DNA from: Alphaproteobacteria bacterium
GTDB taxonomy: Bacteria > Pseudomonadota > Alphaproteobacteria > Elsterales > Elsteraceae
Length of the DNA stretch: 50,674 nt
Assembly (NCBI GenBank): GCA_004292755.1
Contig: RDXE01000046.1
Location: 1-50,674, forward strand
Reading direction: 5' to 3'
Shown here in pieces: positions 1-7,554 of the stretch; within the stretch, counting starts at the first letter, position 1; each line of letters starts with the position of its first letter. A program made the translations under genes and the position numbers. Under the pieces are notes generated by a model that was not told the origin of the DNA, did no database searches, and saw only the letters and a program-made list of their open reading frames with translations.

Positions 1-96
1 ACGGGCTCCGCTCCACAGGCCATTGCTTCAACCGCGCCCATGCGCAACAACAACCGCCAGACTCTAATTCCCGTTGGATGAAAGATGGGGGTCAGG
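1..96. other. Left-edge non-coding junction segment
   Basis: Frame 1 of the plus strand is open from the window edge to a TGA at 79-81, so this could be the last 26 codons of a gene running in from the left, but nothing in that peptide is recognisable. Right after it, 86-104 reads GGGGGTCAGGTCACTTTGA, which ends at the stop of the AT-rich nuclease-ATPase gene. From memory, GGGGTCAGGTC-type strings recur in proteobacterial genomes near REP-associated transposases; no transposase is present here, so that link is only a suggestion. Confidence 0.3.
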
Positions 97-1560
97 TCAC
101 TTTGACTCATATATGCCAAAGATTTCTGACTTTGAGAATGACCATGCAGATTTATCAGTGATTGACACGATAACCAAGGCATGTTGGGCTGACTTCTTAA
201 AAGCCTGTGCTGCTTGGAAGATTTTCTGTTGTGATTCCGAGTCCATTTCATCGATGTTGTCAATGATCAAAATGGGCAGTTTCTTCCAATTCTTGACAAG
301 GAAAGCGCACAATTTTTTGAGGTACTCCTCTGGATCTTTTTCGATTTTTTCGTTCATCCACGCGCCGAACTCGATTTTAAATTGAGTTCTATCTGAGTCG
401 TAAAGATGCTTTTTTGTCCCTTCAGAAAGTCTCTTATAGTCAGAGAAAAATATGCCCTGTAAATCATTCCAACTTGGGTAACCACTATCAAACATCTCAC
501 TGTGAACTTTTTCTATCAATCTCCTGATATACCAGGATATTGCCTCAACCGCATTTCCAGAAAAGTCACGCATATCCACATTAGCAACAACACATCGCTC
601 TCTAGTTTCTTTTTGCAAAGTCCTTCTAAAAAATCTATCTAGGAATGTTGTCTTACCTGCGCCAGTGGGCCCAATAATAAACACAGTTTGCCCCTCTGTA
701 GCATGAAATACCCTCGTCACCAAACTGGATAGGTTGTCGTCTAGGCGTCCAAAATCGCGATCAACATTGCCAAGTATCTTCGATGTCATCTTCTCAAGAG
801 TGAAGTCAGCAACCCGACTCTCTCTACTCTCTACAAAACAGTTTATCAAAAGCTCTGGATCGTCACTACCCTGCATCGTGCTAAAATAAACATCAAAAAC
901 TCTGTCTAGATCGGCTGCAAGAGCACTTTTCTGATGGACTGATCGGTCAACATCAGTCAACGCGGTATACTCAGGCAATGGCTCCACAGCACGATTATTG
1001 TGAACCCTATCAAAGGAAAGAGCATAAATCTTCTTTTTCACAGAGTTTATGTGTAGGAGTTCGTAAAATACCTGCCAGTCGAAAATAACGGCGTTCGATG
1101 TTTGAAAGACAAATGATTCTATTTCTCTCCAATTTTTTCCTGGTACGAAGGGTTTTCCAATGATCCAACATTCGCCGTCAGTCAGCACATAAAGTGGAAT
1201 GCCCTCATCAAGAGCATAATTTCTCACTTGGTTGAGTCCGGAAAAACAGTCTCTGAGGGCTGTCCCGCCATTCTTGAATGTCTTAACTTTATTTTTCTCT
1301 ACACTGTTTACCGAAAGCAAGCCTTTTTTCTTTGCCTCTAAAACAATCTTACAAGATTCTCCATCATGTAGAATATAATCAGAATAGCCACTTTCATGTT
1401 TTTTTTCGGTAGTGAGACTAGACAGAGGCCAATCAAGCGATTCTTGAATCACACGTTGAATAATCTGCAGCTTTGTATCCTCTTCTGAATGAATTTGCGC
1501 TTTTATGGTGTTGGCTTCTCCAACTATCGCCTTAAATGCAGGAAGTGCAGATTCGCTCAT
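97..1560 (-). CDS. Restriction-nuclease-like domain fused to P-loop ATPase; candidate defence protein, probably truncated
   Basis: 487 aa. Residues about 20-180 resemble the N-terminal nuclease domain of type I restriction R subunits (HSDR_N): an acidic Glu-Glu-Asp start of the first helix, then Asp61 followed by Glu75-Ala-Lys77, a plausible PD-(D/E)XK site. Residues 270-487 form a P-loop ATPase of STAND/KAP style with Walker A GPTGAGKT (297-304) and Walker B LPILIIDNIDEMD with Asp434. The protein ends only about 45 residues after Walker B, before the helical and repeat regions such ATPases usually carry, so the C-terminus is probably lost. The gene is strongly AT-rich and uses A/T-ending codons unlike every neighbour, which indicates horizontal transfer. 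It stands alone with no methylase, specificity subunit or integrase in view. A nuclease plus NTPase architecture suggests anti-phage defence, but that is inference. Confidence 0.8.
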   Translation of the reverse strand: MSESALPAFKAIVGEANTIKAQIHSEEDTKLQIIQRVIQESLDWPLSSLTTEKKHESGYSDYILHDGESCKIVLEAKKKGLLSVNSVEKNKVKTFKNGGTALRDCFSGLNQVRNYALDEGIPLYVLTDGECWIIGKPFVPGKNWREIESFVFQTSNAVIFDWQVFYELLHINSVKKKIYALSFDRVHNNRAVEPLPEYTALTDVDRSVHQKSALAADLDRVFDVYFSTMQGSDDPELLINCFVESRESRVADFTLEKMTSKILGNVDRDFGRLDDNLSSLVTRVFHATEGQTVFIIGPTGAGKTTFLDRFFRRTLQKETRERCVVANVDMRDFSGNAVEAISWYIRRLIEKVHSEMFDSGYPSWNDLQGIFFSDYKRLSEGTKKHLYDSDRTQFKIEFGAWMNEKIEKDPEEYLKKLCAFLVKNWKKLPILIIDNIDEMDSESQQKIFQAAQAFKKSAQHALVIVSITDKSAWSFSKSEIFGIYESK

Positions 1561-1657
1561 GGCTGGTATTCCCCAACTTCAAGTCGCAAAAGATTTGGTT
1601 CTGGGTCGGCGGGTCGCTTCTGTATTCATTTTACGCTCTGATGAACTTCTATCTTTT

Positions 1658-2374
1658 CTACCGCCGCCCCAACGCTTCCTTAGCAGCAGCCAGTTCCTCG
1701 TCGTCGATGCGCACAGGCGTGCGGTCGGCGGCGACGAGCGTGGAGAGGGTGGCGGACAGGGCCAGCAGGTCGAGGTCGTCAGCCGTGACGACACCTTCGG
1801 TGCTGGTGTCGCGCAGGCCCACTTCAGCATAGCGGCGGCTGGCGCCAGCGCGGGCATCCAGGCGAATGGCGCGCACGTCGAGGATATCAATCGGCTCGGT
1901 GGTGCCCGCGCGGCGCACGCGGATGGCCCGCCCGGTCAGGCTTTCAATCAGGCGCAGGCAGGAGCGGGAGAGCGGCAGCGCCACCTCGCCGCGCAAAAAG
2001 CCCTGCCAAATCGCCGTCGGCTCCAACAAGCGCTGGGCGCGGCGGCGCGCGCGGCGGTTGAAGGGGTTGAGGCGACCGGTGGGTAGCACCGGGATCAAGG
2101 CAGCGCCCACCACGATCACCAGGGTCAAGACAATCGCGAGATGAGCACTGGTTGCCAGGGCGACCACCAGCCCGAGGCAGGAGATCGCCCAGACCACCAG
2201 TGCCGCCACCCGCACGCGGTGTGGCGTGACGGCACTCTCGACCAGACGACGGTCAGGCGTTTGGCGATACAATCCGGTTGCCACCAAAGCGCGTCGCGCT
2301 TCCCGCGAGGCGAGCACCCCGGCGAGAGGGTCGGTCTGGGTGGGCGTGCCGTGATCGGTATCGTCGCGTTGCAT
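1658..2374 (-). CDS. Hypothetical two-TM membrane protein
   Basis: 238 aa of unknown function. A hydrophilic N-terminus of about 55 residues is followed by two adjacent membrane segments (roughly residues 56-105, VWAISCLGLVVALA and AIVLTLVIVVGAALIPVL). An Arg-rich stretch (FNRRARRRAQRLL) then marks the cytoplasmic side, ahead of a soluble C-terminal half of about 120 residues. I chose the ATG at 2374 because AAGGAG lies nine bases upstream. An in-frame GTG at 2395 would add seven residues but has no such site. The gene follows the DLH/SnoaL fusion gene on the same strand after 87 bases. The GC content returns to the chromosomal level here, so it marks the right border of the AT-rich island. 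No family recognised. Confidence 0.75.
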   Translation of the reverse strand: MQRDDTDHGTPTQTDPLAGVLASREARRALVATGLYRQTPDRRLVESAVTPHRVRVAALVVWAISCLGLVVALATSAHLAIVLTLVIVVGAALIPVLPTGRLNPFNRRARRRAQRLLEPTAIWQGFLRGEVALPLSRSCLRLIESLTGRAIRVRRAGTTEPIDILDVRAIRLDARAGASRRYAEVGLRDTSTEGVVTADDLDLLALSATLSTLVAADRTPVRIDDEELAAAKEALGRR

Positions 2375-2461
2375 CGACGCTGTCTCCTTGAACACCTGAG
2401 AGTATCAAGCCTTGCCCCGCGTCGCATTGAAAACCTGCGACTGATCCGGAGGGGAGGGGGG

Positions 2462-3694
2462 TTAGCCCCGTCCCTCACTCTCCGCCCAGCGAGCCATCAA
2501 GGTGTTCGAGGGCACACCGGCGGGATCCAGCAGCTTCTGCGCCGTCTCGACTCCAGCGACTGGCAGGCCGGTTGGGTCCAGCGCACCGATCTGCACCAGC
2601 ACCGAGGCTTGATCCCAGTGAATGTGTTCGTTGTACAGCTTGTTGCCGCGGAAATGGACCACCGCGATCAGCGGTACTTCAACCTTGCGGCCAGTTGGCT
2701 TCAAGCCCGGCAGCAGCCAGTCAATCTCAATATCATGGGTGAAACTGAAGATCATTTCATCCACCAGACGATCCACACCAATCGTTCGTGACAGCGGGGT
2801 CAGTGTGGTGTCTTTCGGCGTCTGCGGGATGAAGTGATGCTTATAGAAGCGATACAAGTGCTGATAGCCAAACCCGCCAGTCAGAGTCGGGACATGGTTG
2901 ACATAGGGTTCGGCCACCATCGTGGTCATCGTCGCAGCAGCATCACGGGTGGCAAATTCCAGCTCGCAATGCTTGTCCCACAGGGCGGAGAGATCGTAGT
3001 GCGGGCCGAGGGTTGGGCGCAGTGTTTCCAGTGAGCGGGAATGGGCGATCTGCGCCGATGCGCGATGATAGGCGTGTCGTGGCGCGTTGAACCCGTGATC
3101 AACACCGGGGTAGCGGAACACCTTGGCGCCGGGCCGGCCAGCGAAGGCCGCTGCGACAGCATCCACTGCGGCTGGCGGCACAAACTTGTCCTCGCCTGCG
3201 AAGTGGAAGGCAATGGGACAGGTGATCTTGGCGGCGCGCGCCAAGTCGGTCTCGATCCCGACGCCATAGTAGCTGACTGCTGCGTCGACTCCGCACTCGG
3301 CCGCTGCCAGATAGGCCAGCTTGCCGCCAAGGCAGAAGCCCAGCGCACCGATGCCACCGGCGACTGCCGGATGGCTGCGCATCGCCGCCACGGTTGCCTG
3401 CATGTCGGCAATCGCGTGGTCGACGTCGAAGCGTTGGTAATACCCGAACGCCTTGCCAAAACTCTCTTCGTCGTAGCCAAGCTCGATCCCTGGCTCCAGG
3501 CGCCAGAACAGGTCCGGTGCCACGACGGTATAGCCTTCCTCGGCCCACAGGTCGGCCACGGCGCGGATGTGCGGGTTGACGCCGAAAATCTCCTGCAACA
3601 GCAGCAGCCCAGGTCCAGACCCAGCCTCTGGGACCGCTACATAGGCTTTGAAGTGGCCGCCATCCTTCGCCGGAACATCAATCCAACTGCCCAT
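2462..3694 (-). CDS. Dienelactone hydrolase fused to SnoaL-like domain
   Basis: 410 aa. Residues 1-225 form a dienelactone hydrolase alpha/beta fold: the Cys nucleophile elbow GFCLGGK, the Asp of AGEDKFVPP and the His of GVDHGFNAP make the usual Cys-Asp-His triad. Single-domain dienelactone hydrolases are about 235 aa. The remaining 170 residues look like a SnoaL/polyketide-cyclase-type alpha+beta domain (ending HIHWDQASVLVQIGALDP). Family members hydrolyse cyclic enol-lactones such as carboxymethylenebutenolide in aromatic-ring breakdown; the substrate here is unknown. The ATG at 3694 is preceded by AAGGGGG at good spacing. It lies 53 bases downstream of the N-formylglutamate deformylase gene on the same strand, so the Bug-type binding protein, deformylase and this enzyme may form one catabolic operon. 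Confidence 0.9.
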   Translation of the reverse strand: MGSWIDVPAKDGGHFKAYVAVPEAGSGPGLLLLQEIFGVNPHIRAVADLWAEEGYTVVAPDLFWRLEPGIELGYDEESFGKAFGYYQRFDVDHAIADMQATVAAMRSHPAVAGGIGALGFCLGGKLAYLAAAECGVDAAVSYYGVGIETDLARAAKITCPIAFHFAGEDKFVPPAAVDAVAAAFAGRPGAKVFRYPGVDHGFNAPRHAYHRASAQIAHSRSLETLRPTLGPHYDLSALWDKHCELEFATRDAAATMTTMVAEPYVNHVPTLTGGFGYQHLYRFYKHHFIPQTPKDTTLTPLSRTIGVDRLVDEMIFSFTHDIEIDWLLPGLKPTGRKVEVPLIAVVHFRGNKLYNEHIHWDQASVLVQIGALDPTGLPVAGVETAQKLLDPAGVPSNTLMARWAESEGRG

Positions 3695-3747
3695 CACCCA
3701 CCCCCCTTATCGATAGACTTGGAGAGTGGCGATGGGGTTGCAGAGTG

Positions 3748-4572
3748 TCAACGTGCCGCGGATGCGGGCATGCCCTCCATCGTTGATCCCGGCACTGGGC
3801 GCCACTGCAAGACAGTGTCAATCACATGAGTCAGCGTGGTGATCATCGCGGCGGCGCGCTCGGGGCACCAGGTCAAGTCGTCCGGCAGATAGCTGGAGCG
3901 GGTCAACTCCATCTGCAGGGCGTGCCAGCCAACCGTCGGTCGACCATAGTGCCGGGTGATGTAGCCACCCTTGAAACGCTGGTCGCGCACCATCTCAAAC
4001 GGTCCAGCCAACAGGGCGGTGACCACGGCCTCGCTCAACTCTGCGGCGCAACTGGTTCCGGCACTGGTGCCAAGGCTGATCGCTGGCAGACGGCCTGAGA
4101 AGAAGCGCGGCACCTCATCGGGAATCGAGTGCAGGTCCAGCAGCACAGCCCAGCCATGAAGCTGGCGAATCCGTGTCAACTCCGCGTCCAGGGCGGCGTG
4201 ATACGGAGCCCAGAAGCGTTGACGGCGCGACACGAAGTCGATGCCCCCAGGGCGGTACCAGAGCGGCTGATGATCAAAGCTGGTCAGAGGCACGAGGCCG
4301 GTCTCATCGGCTCCAGGGTACAGCGGTTGGCCTTCGGGATGCCGGTTCAAGTCAACGACATAGCGACTATAGTGCGCGACCAGCACGCCAACCCCGCGGT
4401 CGGGGGCACTGGCCGCCAGCCGGTCCACGAACAGGTCGGTGTCGGCGCGGGCCTGGCCCACGGGCGTCATCTGGTCTTCCATCTCCGGCGGCACCGCCAG
4501 ACCAGCATGGGGGACAGAGATCAGCAGCGGTGCAGAACCCCGCTGCAAGGTGAAAAGCGGCGGGGTTAGCAT
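3748..4572 (-). CDS. hutG: N-formylglutamate deformylase / amidohydrolase family
   Basis: 274 aa, the usual length for the N-formylglutamate amidohydrolase family, whose founding member releases formate from N-formyl-L-glutamate at the end of one histidine-degradation route. Conserved features include SVPHAG near the N-terminus, the DTDLFVDRL stretch, YVVDLNRHPEG, LLDLHSIP with metal-type Asp/His residues, and KGGYITRHYG near the C-terminus. The ATG at 4572 has GGAGG nine bases upstream; an upstream in-frame extension would run into the preceding gene and has no support. It follows the Bug/TctC binding protein by only 16 bases, so the two are very probably co-transcribed. No hutH, hutU or hutI lies nearby, so the substrate may be a related N-acyl amino acid rather than a histidine catabolite. 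Confidence 0.88.
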   Translation of the reverse strand: MLTPPLFTLQRGSAPLLISVPHAGLAVPPEMEDQMTPVGQARADTDLFVDRLAASAPDRGVGVLVAHYSRYVVDLNRHPEGQPLYPGADETGLVPLTSFDHQPLWYRPGGIDFVSRRQRFWAPYHAALDAELTRIRQLHGWAVLLDLHSIPDEVPRFFSGRLPAISLGTSAGTSCAAELSEAVVTALLAGPFEMVRDQRFKGGYITRHYGRPTVGWHALQMELTRSSYLPDDLTWCPERAAAMITTLTHVIDTVLQWRPVPGSTMEGMPASAAR

Positions 4573-4588
4573 GGGCGGGGTCCTCCAG

Positions 4589-5572
4589 CTATTCTTGCAC
4601 AACGCCAGAGGCGCGCACGATGGGGGCCCACAGCGCCAGTTCGGCCGCCAGATGCTCGGCGGTGTCCTTCGGTCCGGCGCCAATGGGTGTGGCTGCAATG
4701 TCTGCCAGACGCGCCTGCAAGGCAGGATCGGCGATGGCCACGCGGGCGGCTTCGGCCAAGCGCTGGATCACGGCGGGCGGGGTGGCGCGCGGGGCGAGCA
4801 ACGCCGTCCAGCTTCCGCCAACCACGTCGCCGACACCTGCCTCTGCGGCGGTTGGGACTGTGGGCAGCTGCGGCACCCGCGCCGGCGCTGTCACCATCAG
4901 CGCGCGCACAGCACCGGATTGGATTTGCGCCAGAGCAGTGGGCAGATTGTCGATCATCATCTCCACTTGGCCCGCCACCACGTCCTGCATCGCAGGGCCT
5001 GCGCCGCGATACGGGATGTGCTGGATGTCCATGCCGGTGACCCGTCCCAGCCAGTGGGCTTGCAAGTGCCCAATCGAGCCATTGCCCGGCGAGGCGTAGG
5101 AGAAGCGACCGGGCTGCGCCTTCGCCAATGCCACTAGTTCTTGCACAGTGCTGGCTTGCACCTTGGGCGACACGACCAGGACGTTGGGCACACTGACCAG
5201 CAGCGACACCGGCGCAAAATCCCGCAGTGCGTCATAGGGCAGGGTGCGGACCAGGGCCGGGTTGATTGCGTGGGTGGAGACAGTGGCCGCCAGAATGGTG
5301 TAGCCGTCCGCTGGGCTGCGCGCTACCTGGGTTGAGCCCAGCGCGCCGCCAGCACCGCCGCGGTTTTCCACCACGACGTTTTGACCGAGGGTGCGCGCCA
5401 TCTCCCGTCCAACCAGTCGGGCGATGATGTCGGTGGTCCCGCCAGCAGCGAACGGTACGACCAGGGTGACAGGCCGCTGCGGCCAGGTCTGGCTCGCCGC
5501 GGGCAGAGGCGTCAGAACCGCCGCTGCAAGGATCACAGCGATTGCTGTTAACGATGATTGATGCCGGTGCAT
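4589..5572 (-). CDS. Bug/TctC-family periplasmic binding protein
   Basis: 327 aa with a clear signal peptide (about residues 1-28, hydrophobic AVILAAAVLTPLP, cleavage near AASQ). The mature start WPQRPVTLVVPFAAGGTTDIIARLV is diagnostic of the Bug family of extracytoplasmic receptors, which normally feed tripartite tricarboxylate transporters. Further family marks are VVENRGGAGGALG, the SYASPGNGSIGHL loop and HIPYRGAGPAMQDVVAGQV. No TctA or TctB membrane genes are adjacent, as is common for Bug proteins, which are often unlinked to permeases. I chose the ATG at 5572 because GGGGAG lies seven bases upstream; a TTG two codons earlier lacks this. It is the first gene of a likely operon with the deformylase and is divergent from a LysR gene that probably controls it. 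The ligand is likely an organic acid or amino-acid derivative. Confidence 0.93.
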   Translation of the reverse strand: MHRHQSSLTAIAVILAAAVLTPLPAASQTWPQRPVTLVVPFAAGGTTDIIARLVGREMARTLGQNVVVENRGGAGGALGSTQVARSPADGYTILAATVSTHAINPALVRTLPYDALRDFAPVSLLVSVPNVLVVSPKVQASTVQELVALAKAQPGRFSYASPGNGSIGHLQAHWLGRVTGMDIQHIPYRGAGPAMQDVVAGQVEMMIDNLPTALAQIQSGAVRALMVTAPARVPQLPTVPTAAEAGVGDVVGGSWTALLAPRATPPAVIQRLAEAARVAIADPALQARLADIAATPIGAGPKDTAEHLAAELALWAPIVRASGVVQE

Positions 5573-5629
5573 GGTCAAGCTCCCCTTCGGTGATGGCTTG
5601 ACTTTGCTGGTGTTTTTAAGGAATGACCA

Positions 5630-5652
5630 ATTGATCGCAGCGATCCATCAAT
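5630..5652. promoter_or_regulatory. LysR-type operator in divergent promoter region
   Basis: A perfect inverted repeat ATTGAT-N11-ATCAAT lies between the Bug-family gene and the lysR-type gene. It contains the classical T-N11-A core of LysR-type regulator sites. It sits 12 bases before the regulator's ATG, which is where an autorepressing LysR protein would bind while activating the divergent operon. It covers nearly all of the short leader, and a TTGACT box at 5598-5603 could be a -35 element for the regulator gene. Assignment is by motif and position only. Confidence 0.65.
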
Positions 5653-5663
5653 CAGGAAAATCT

Positions 5664-6620
5664 ATGGCTATTGCTGTTCGTCACCTGGCCGCGTTCGAGG
5701 CGTTGGCCGACACCTTGAACTTCACCCGCGCGGCCGAGCGTCTGGGGCTCACGCAGCCCGCGCTGTCCGCCACCATTCAGCAGTTGGAGGCGGAGGTTGG
5801 GGTGAAGCTGGTGGAGCGGTCCAGCCGCGCCGTCCGGTTGACGGCGGCGGGCAGCCGGGTCAGACCCGCAGCCGTCGACGCCTTGTGGCGCTGGCAAGCA
5901 GGTGTGGAGGAGGTGCGCCGCCTTGCCCGCAGCGCTGAGGCTGTGTTGTCGCTCTCCCTCGTGCCATCGGTGATGCGCTTGGTGCTTGGGGACGTGGTTG
6001 CGTTCGTCTCAGCCGAACTGCCTGACCTGCGCCTCGCCACCCGTGAGGCGAGTTCCGAGCAGGTCTGGCGTCAAGTCGCCAATGGCGAGGCTACCCTTGG
6101 CGTTGCGACCCCCTGGGCGGACGCGGACCGCTCGCTGGAGGTCGAGCCTTTGGTCGCTGATCCCTTCACTGTCGTGCTGCGCCCCGACCATCCCTTGGCC
6201 AGCCGCCCAGCGCTGACCTGGGCCGATTTGGCGGCGTGGCCGGTGATCGGGCTACCGCGCGACACCGGCGTGGCGCAAACCCTCGCCAGCCACACCAGCC
6301 TGCCCGATGCCGTCCGCCGCCCCGCCCATGAGGCGACTTCGTCCTCCGGGTTGCGGGCCATGCTGGAGGGTGGCTTGGGCGTTGCGGCCCTCCCTGTGCT
6401 GGCGGCACCGGTCTGGGCCGGGGCGTCCTTGGTGTATCTCCCAGTGACTGACCCCAGCCTTGCCCGTCCGTTGGCCTTGATCCGGCGTGCCGATCACGTG
6501 CCCGACGCGGGCGAGCGGCGGCTGGTCGCCTTCTTGCGGGCGCGGCTTGAGGCGCTTACCGCAATGGCAGATAGATCGCCGTCAACCACTCAGCCGGTGG
6601 CAGGGCCTGACAGTCATTGA
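5664..6620 (+). CDS. LysR-family transcriptional regulator
   Basis: 318 aa. The N-terminal winged helix-turn-helix is typical: LAAFEALADTLNFTRAAERLGLTQPALSATIQQLEAEVGVKLVER, with the effector-binding type-2 periplasmic fold from about residue 90 onward. The ATG at 5664 is preceded by AGGAAA and begins at the usual distance from the HTH; an upstream open extension to 5571 would run through the operator and is not supported. It is divergent from the Bug/deformylase operon, which is the usual arrangement for LysR regulators with their targets. Its last 65 bases overlap the 3' end of the convergent AraC-family gene. The tail after LRARLEALTAMADRS is poorly conserved in appearance and may be an extension created by loss of an earlier stop. 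Confidence 0.93.
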   Translation: MAIAVRHLAAFEALADTLNFTRAAERLGLTQPALSATIQQLEAEVGVKLVERSSRAVRLTAAGSRVRPAAVDALWRWQAGVEEVRRLARSAEAVLSLSLVPSVMRLVLGDVVAFVSAELPDLRLATREASSEQVWRQVANGEATLGVATPWADADRSLEVEPLVADPFTVVLRPDHPLASRPALTWADLAAWPVIGLPRDTGVAQTLASHTSLPDAVRRPAHEATSSSGLRAMLEGGLGVAALPVLAAPVWAGASLVYLPVTDPSLARPLALIRRADHVPDAGERRLVAFLRARLEALTAMADRSPSTTQPVAGPDSH

Positions 6621-7416
6621 GGTAGATTTCGTAGCTCGGCACGTCGGCAGGCTCCTCGCCGGAGGTCTGCAGCCAAGTGCCGTAGAGCCAGGCATAGGGC
6701 TTCTGCAGCTCCGCATAGGGGCCCTGGAACACCAGTCTGGCGGCGCGGGTGGCAGGCAGTGTGACTGGTGTCAGCGTGGGTGGGCAGGCCACCCCGTCCT
6801 CAAGGATGATCCCGGCATGGCTGCGCAGCTGGTCGGCCGGTACCGACGCAGGATCGTCGTAATAGATGCCAATCGACAGCGTGTCCTTGGTCATCAGGCC
6901 CGCGGCTCCGGCCATCAAGAACACGCGCTGAAAGGTGGGTGGAATCTCGCCATAGGGGCCGCGATGCTCCAGCGCGGCCAGGGTGAGGGCAGGGGCGGTG
7001 ACGATGTCGACTTGGTACATGGGCTGATCTCCAGCCAAAGGGTGGGACGATGGCGGCAGCACCAGATGCCCACGGCGCCGATAGGTCGCAGGCGGAACAC
7101 CAAACATGGCTGCAAAGGCCCGACCGAATGCTGCCGTGGACCCATACCCTGCCTGCTGGGCGATGGTGGTGATCGCCAGCGGCCCAAGCACAAGGGCGGA
7201 GGCTGCCCGGTGCAGACGCAAGCGTCGGTGGGTCTCTGCGGGCGTCTCACCAACCAGCGCAAGATAGAGCCGCTGGAAATGATGCGGTGAGAAACACGCC
7301 ACGGCAGCCAATGTATCCAAGCGCAGATCGCGGTCCAGATTGTCACCAATGAAGGCGATCGTTCGGGCGATGCGGTTGGTTAGGTCCTGGCTGCGGGACT
7401 TGGTTTCCGTGGTCAT
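6556..7416 (-). CDS. AraC-family regulator with GyrI-like effector domain
   Basis: 286 aa. Residues about 10-110 hold the two AraC helix-turn-helix motifs (LDTLAAVACFSPHHFQRLYLALVGETPAE and ITTIAQQAGYGSTAAFGRAFAAMFGVPPATYRR). The rest is a GyrI/BmrR-like small-molecule binding domain, recognisable from MYQVDIVTAPALTLAALEHRGPYGEIPPTFQRV and the late PSYEIYLNDCQALPPAEWLTAIYLPL. This order, DNA-binding first and GyrI second, is the Rob/SoxS-like GyrI subgroup often tied to drug or stress response. The ATG at 7416 has AGGAG seven bases upstream. The gene is convergent with the LysR gene and their coding ends overlap by 65 bases. No obvious target gene is adjacent, so its regulon is not visible here. 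Confidence 0.92.
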   Translation of the reverse strand: MTTETKSRSQDLTNRIARTIAFIGDNLDRDLRLDTLAAVACFSPHHFQRLYLALVGETPAETHRRLRLHRAASALVLGPLAITTIAQQAGYGSTAAFGRAFAAMFGVPPATYRRRGHLVLPPSSHPLAGDQPMYQVDIVTAPALTLAALEHRGPYGEIPPTFQRVFLMAGAAGLMTKDTLSIGIYYDDPASVPADQLRSHAGIILEDGVACPPTLTPVTLPATRAARLVFQGPYAELQKPYAWLYGTWLQTSGEEPADVPSYEIYLNDCQALPPAEWLTAIYLPLR

Positions 7417-7501
7417 CTGGTCTCCTGCTCCCAACCATGGCAGAGACCCATTTGATCCAGGTTGCGAATTTGACCGGCGTCGCCGGGGCCGACGACCGTA
7501 A

Positions 7502-7533
7502 ACCCCACCCGCTCCAGCAGGAGCGGGTGGGGT
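7502..7533 (-). terminator. Strong hairpin after 5'-nucleotidase gene
   Basis: A perfect 14-bp stem (ACCCCACCCGCTCC with GGAGCGGGTGGGGT) closed by a four-base loop AGCA lies 22 bases beyond the stop of the 5'-nucleotidase gene. Only a short T run follows on the minus strand, so termination may be imperfect or the hairpin may mainly protect the mRNA 3' end. The next gene downstream is the AraC regulator. Confidence 0.7.
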
Positions 7534-7554
7534 ATTCCGTCTGGGCAGTGGGGG

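Noticed and set aside
1-81. Open frame at the window edge ending in TGA at 79-81
   Set aside because: Only 26 codons are visible and no family was recognised, so it was not called as a partial gene.
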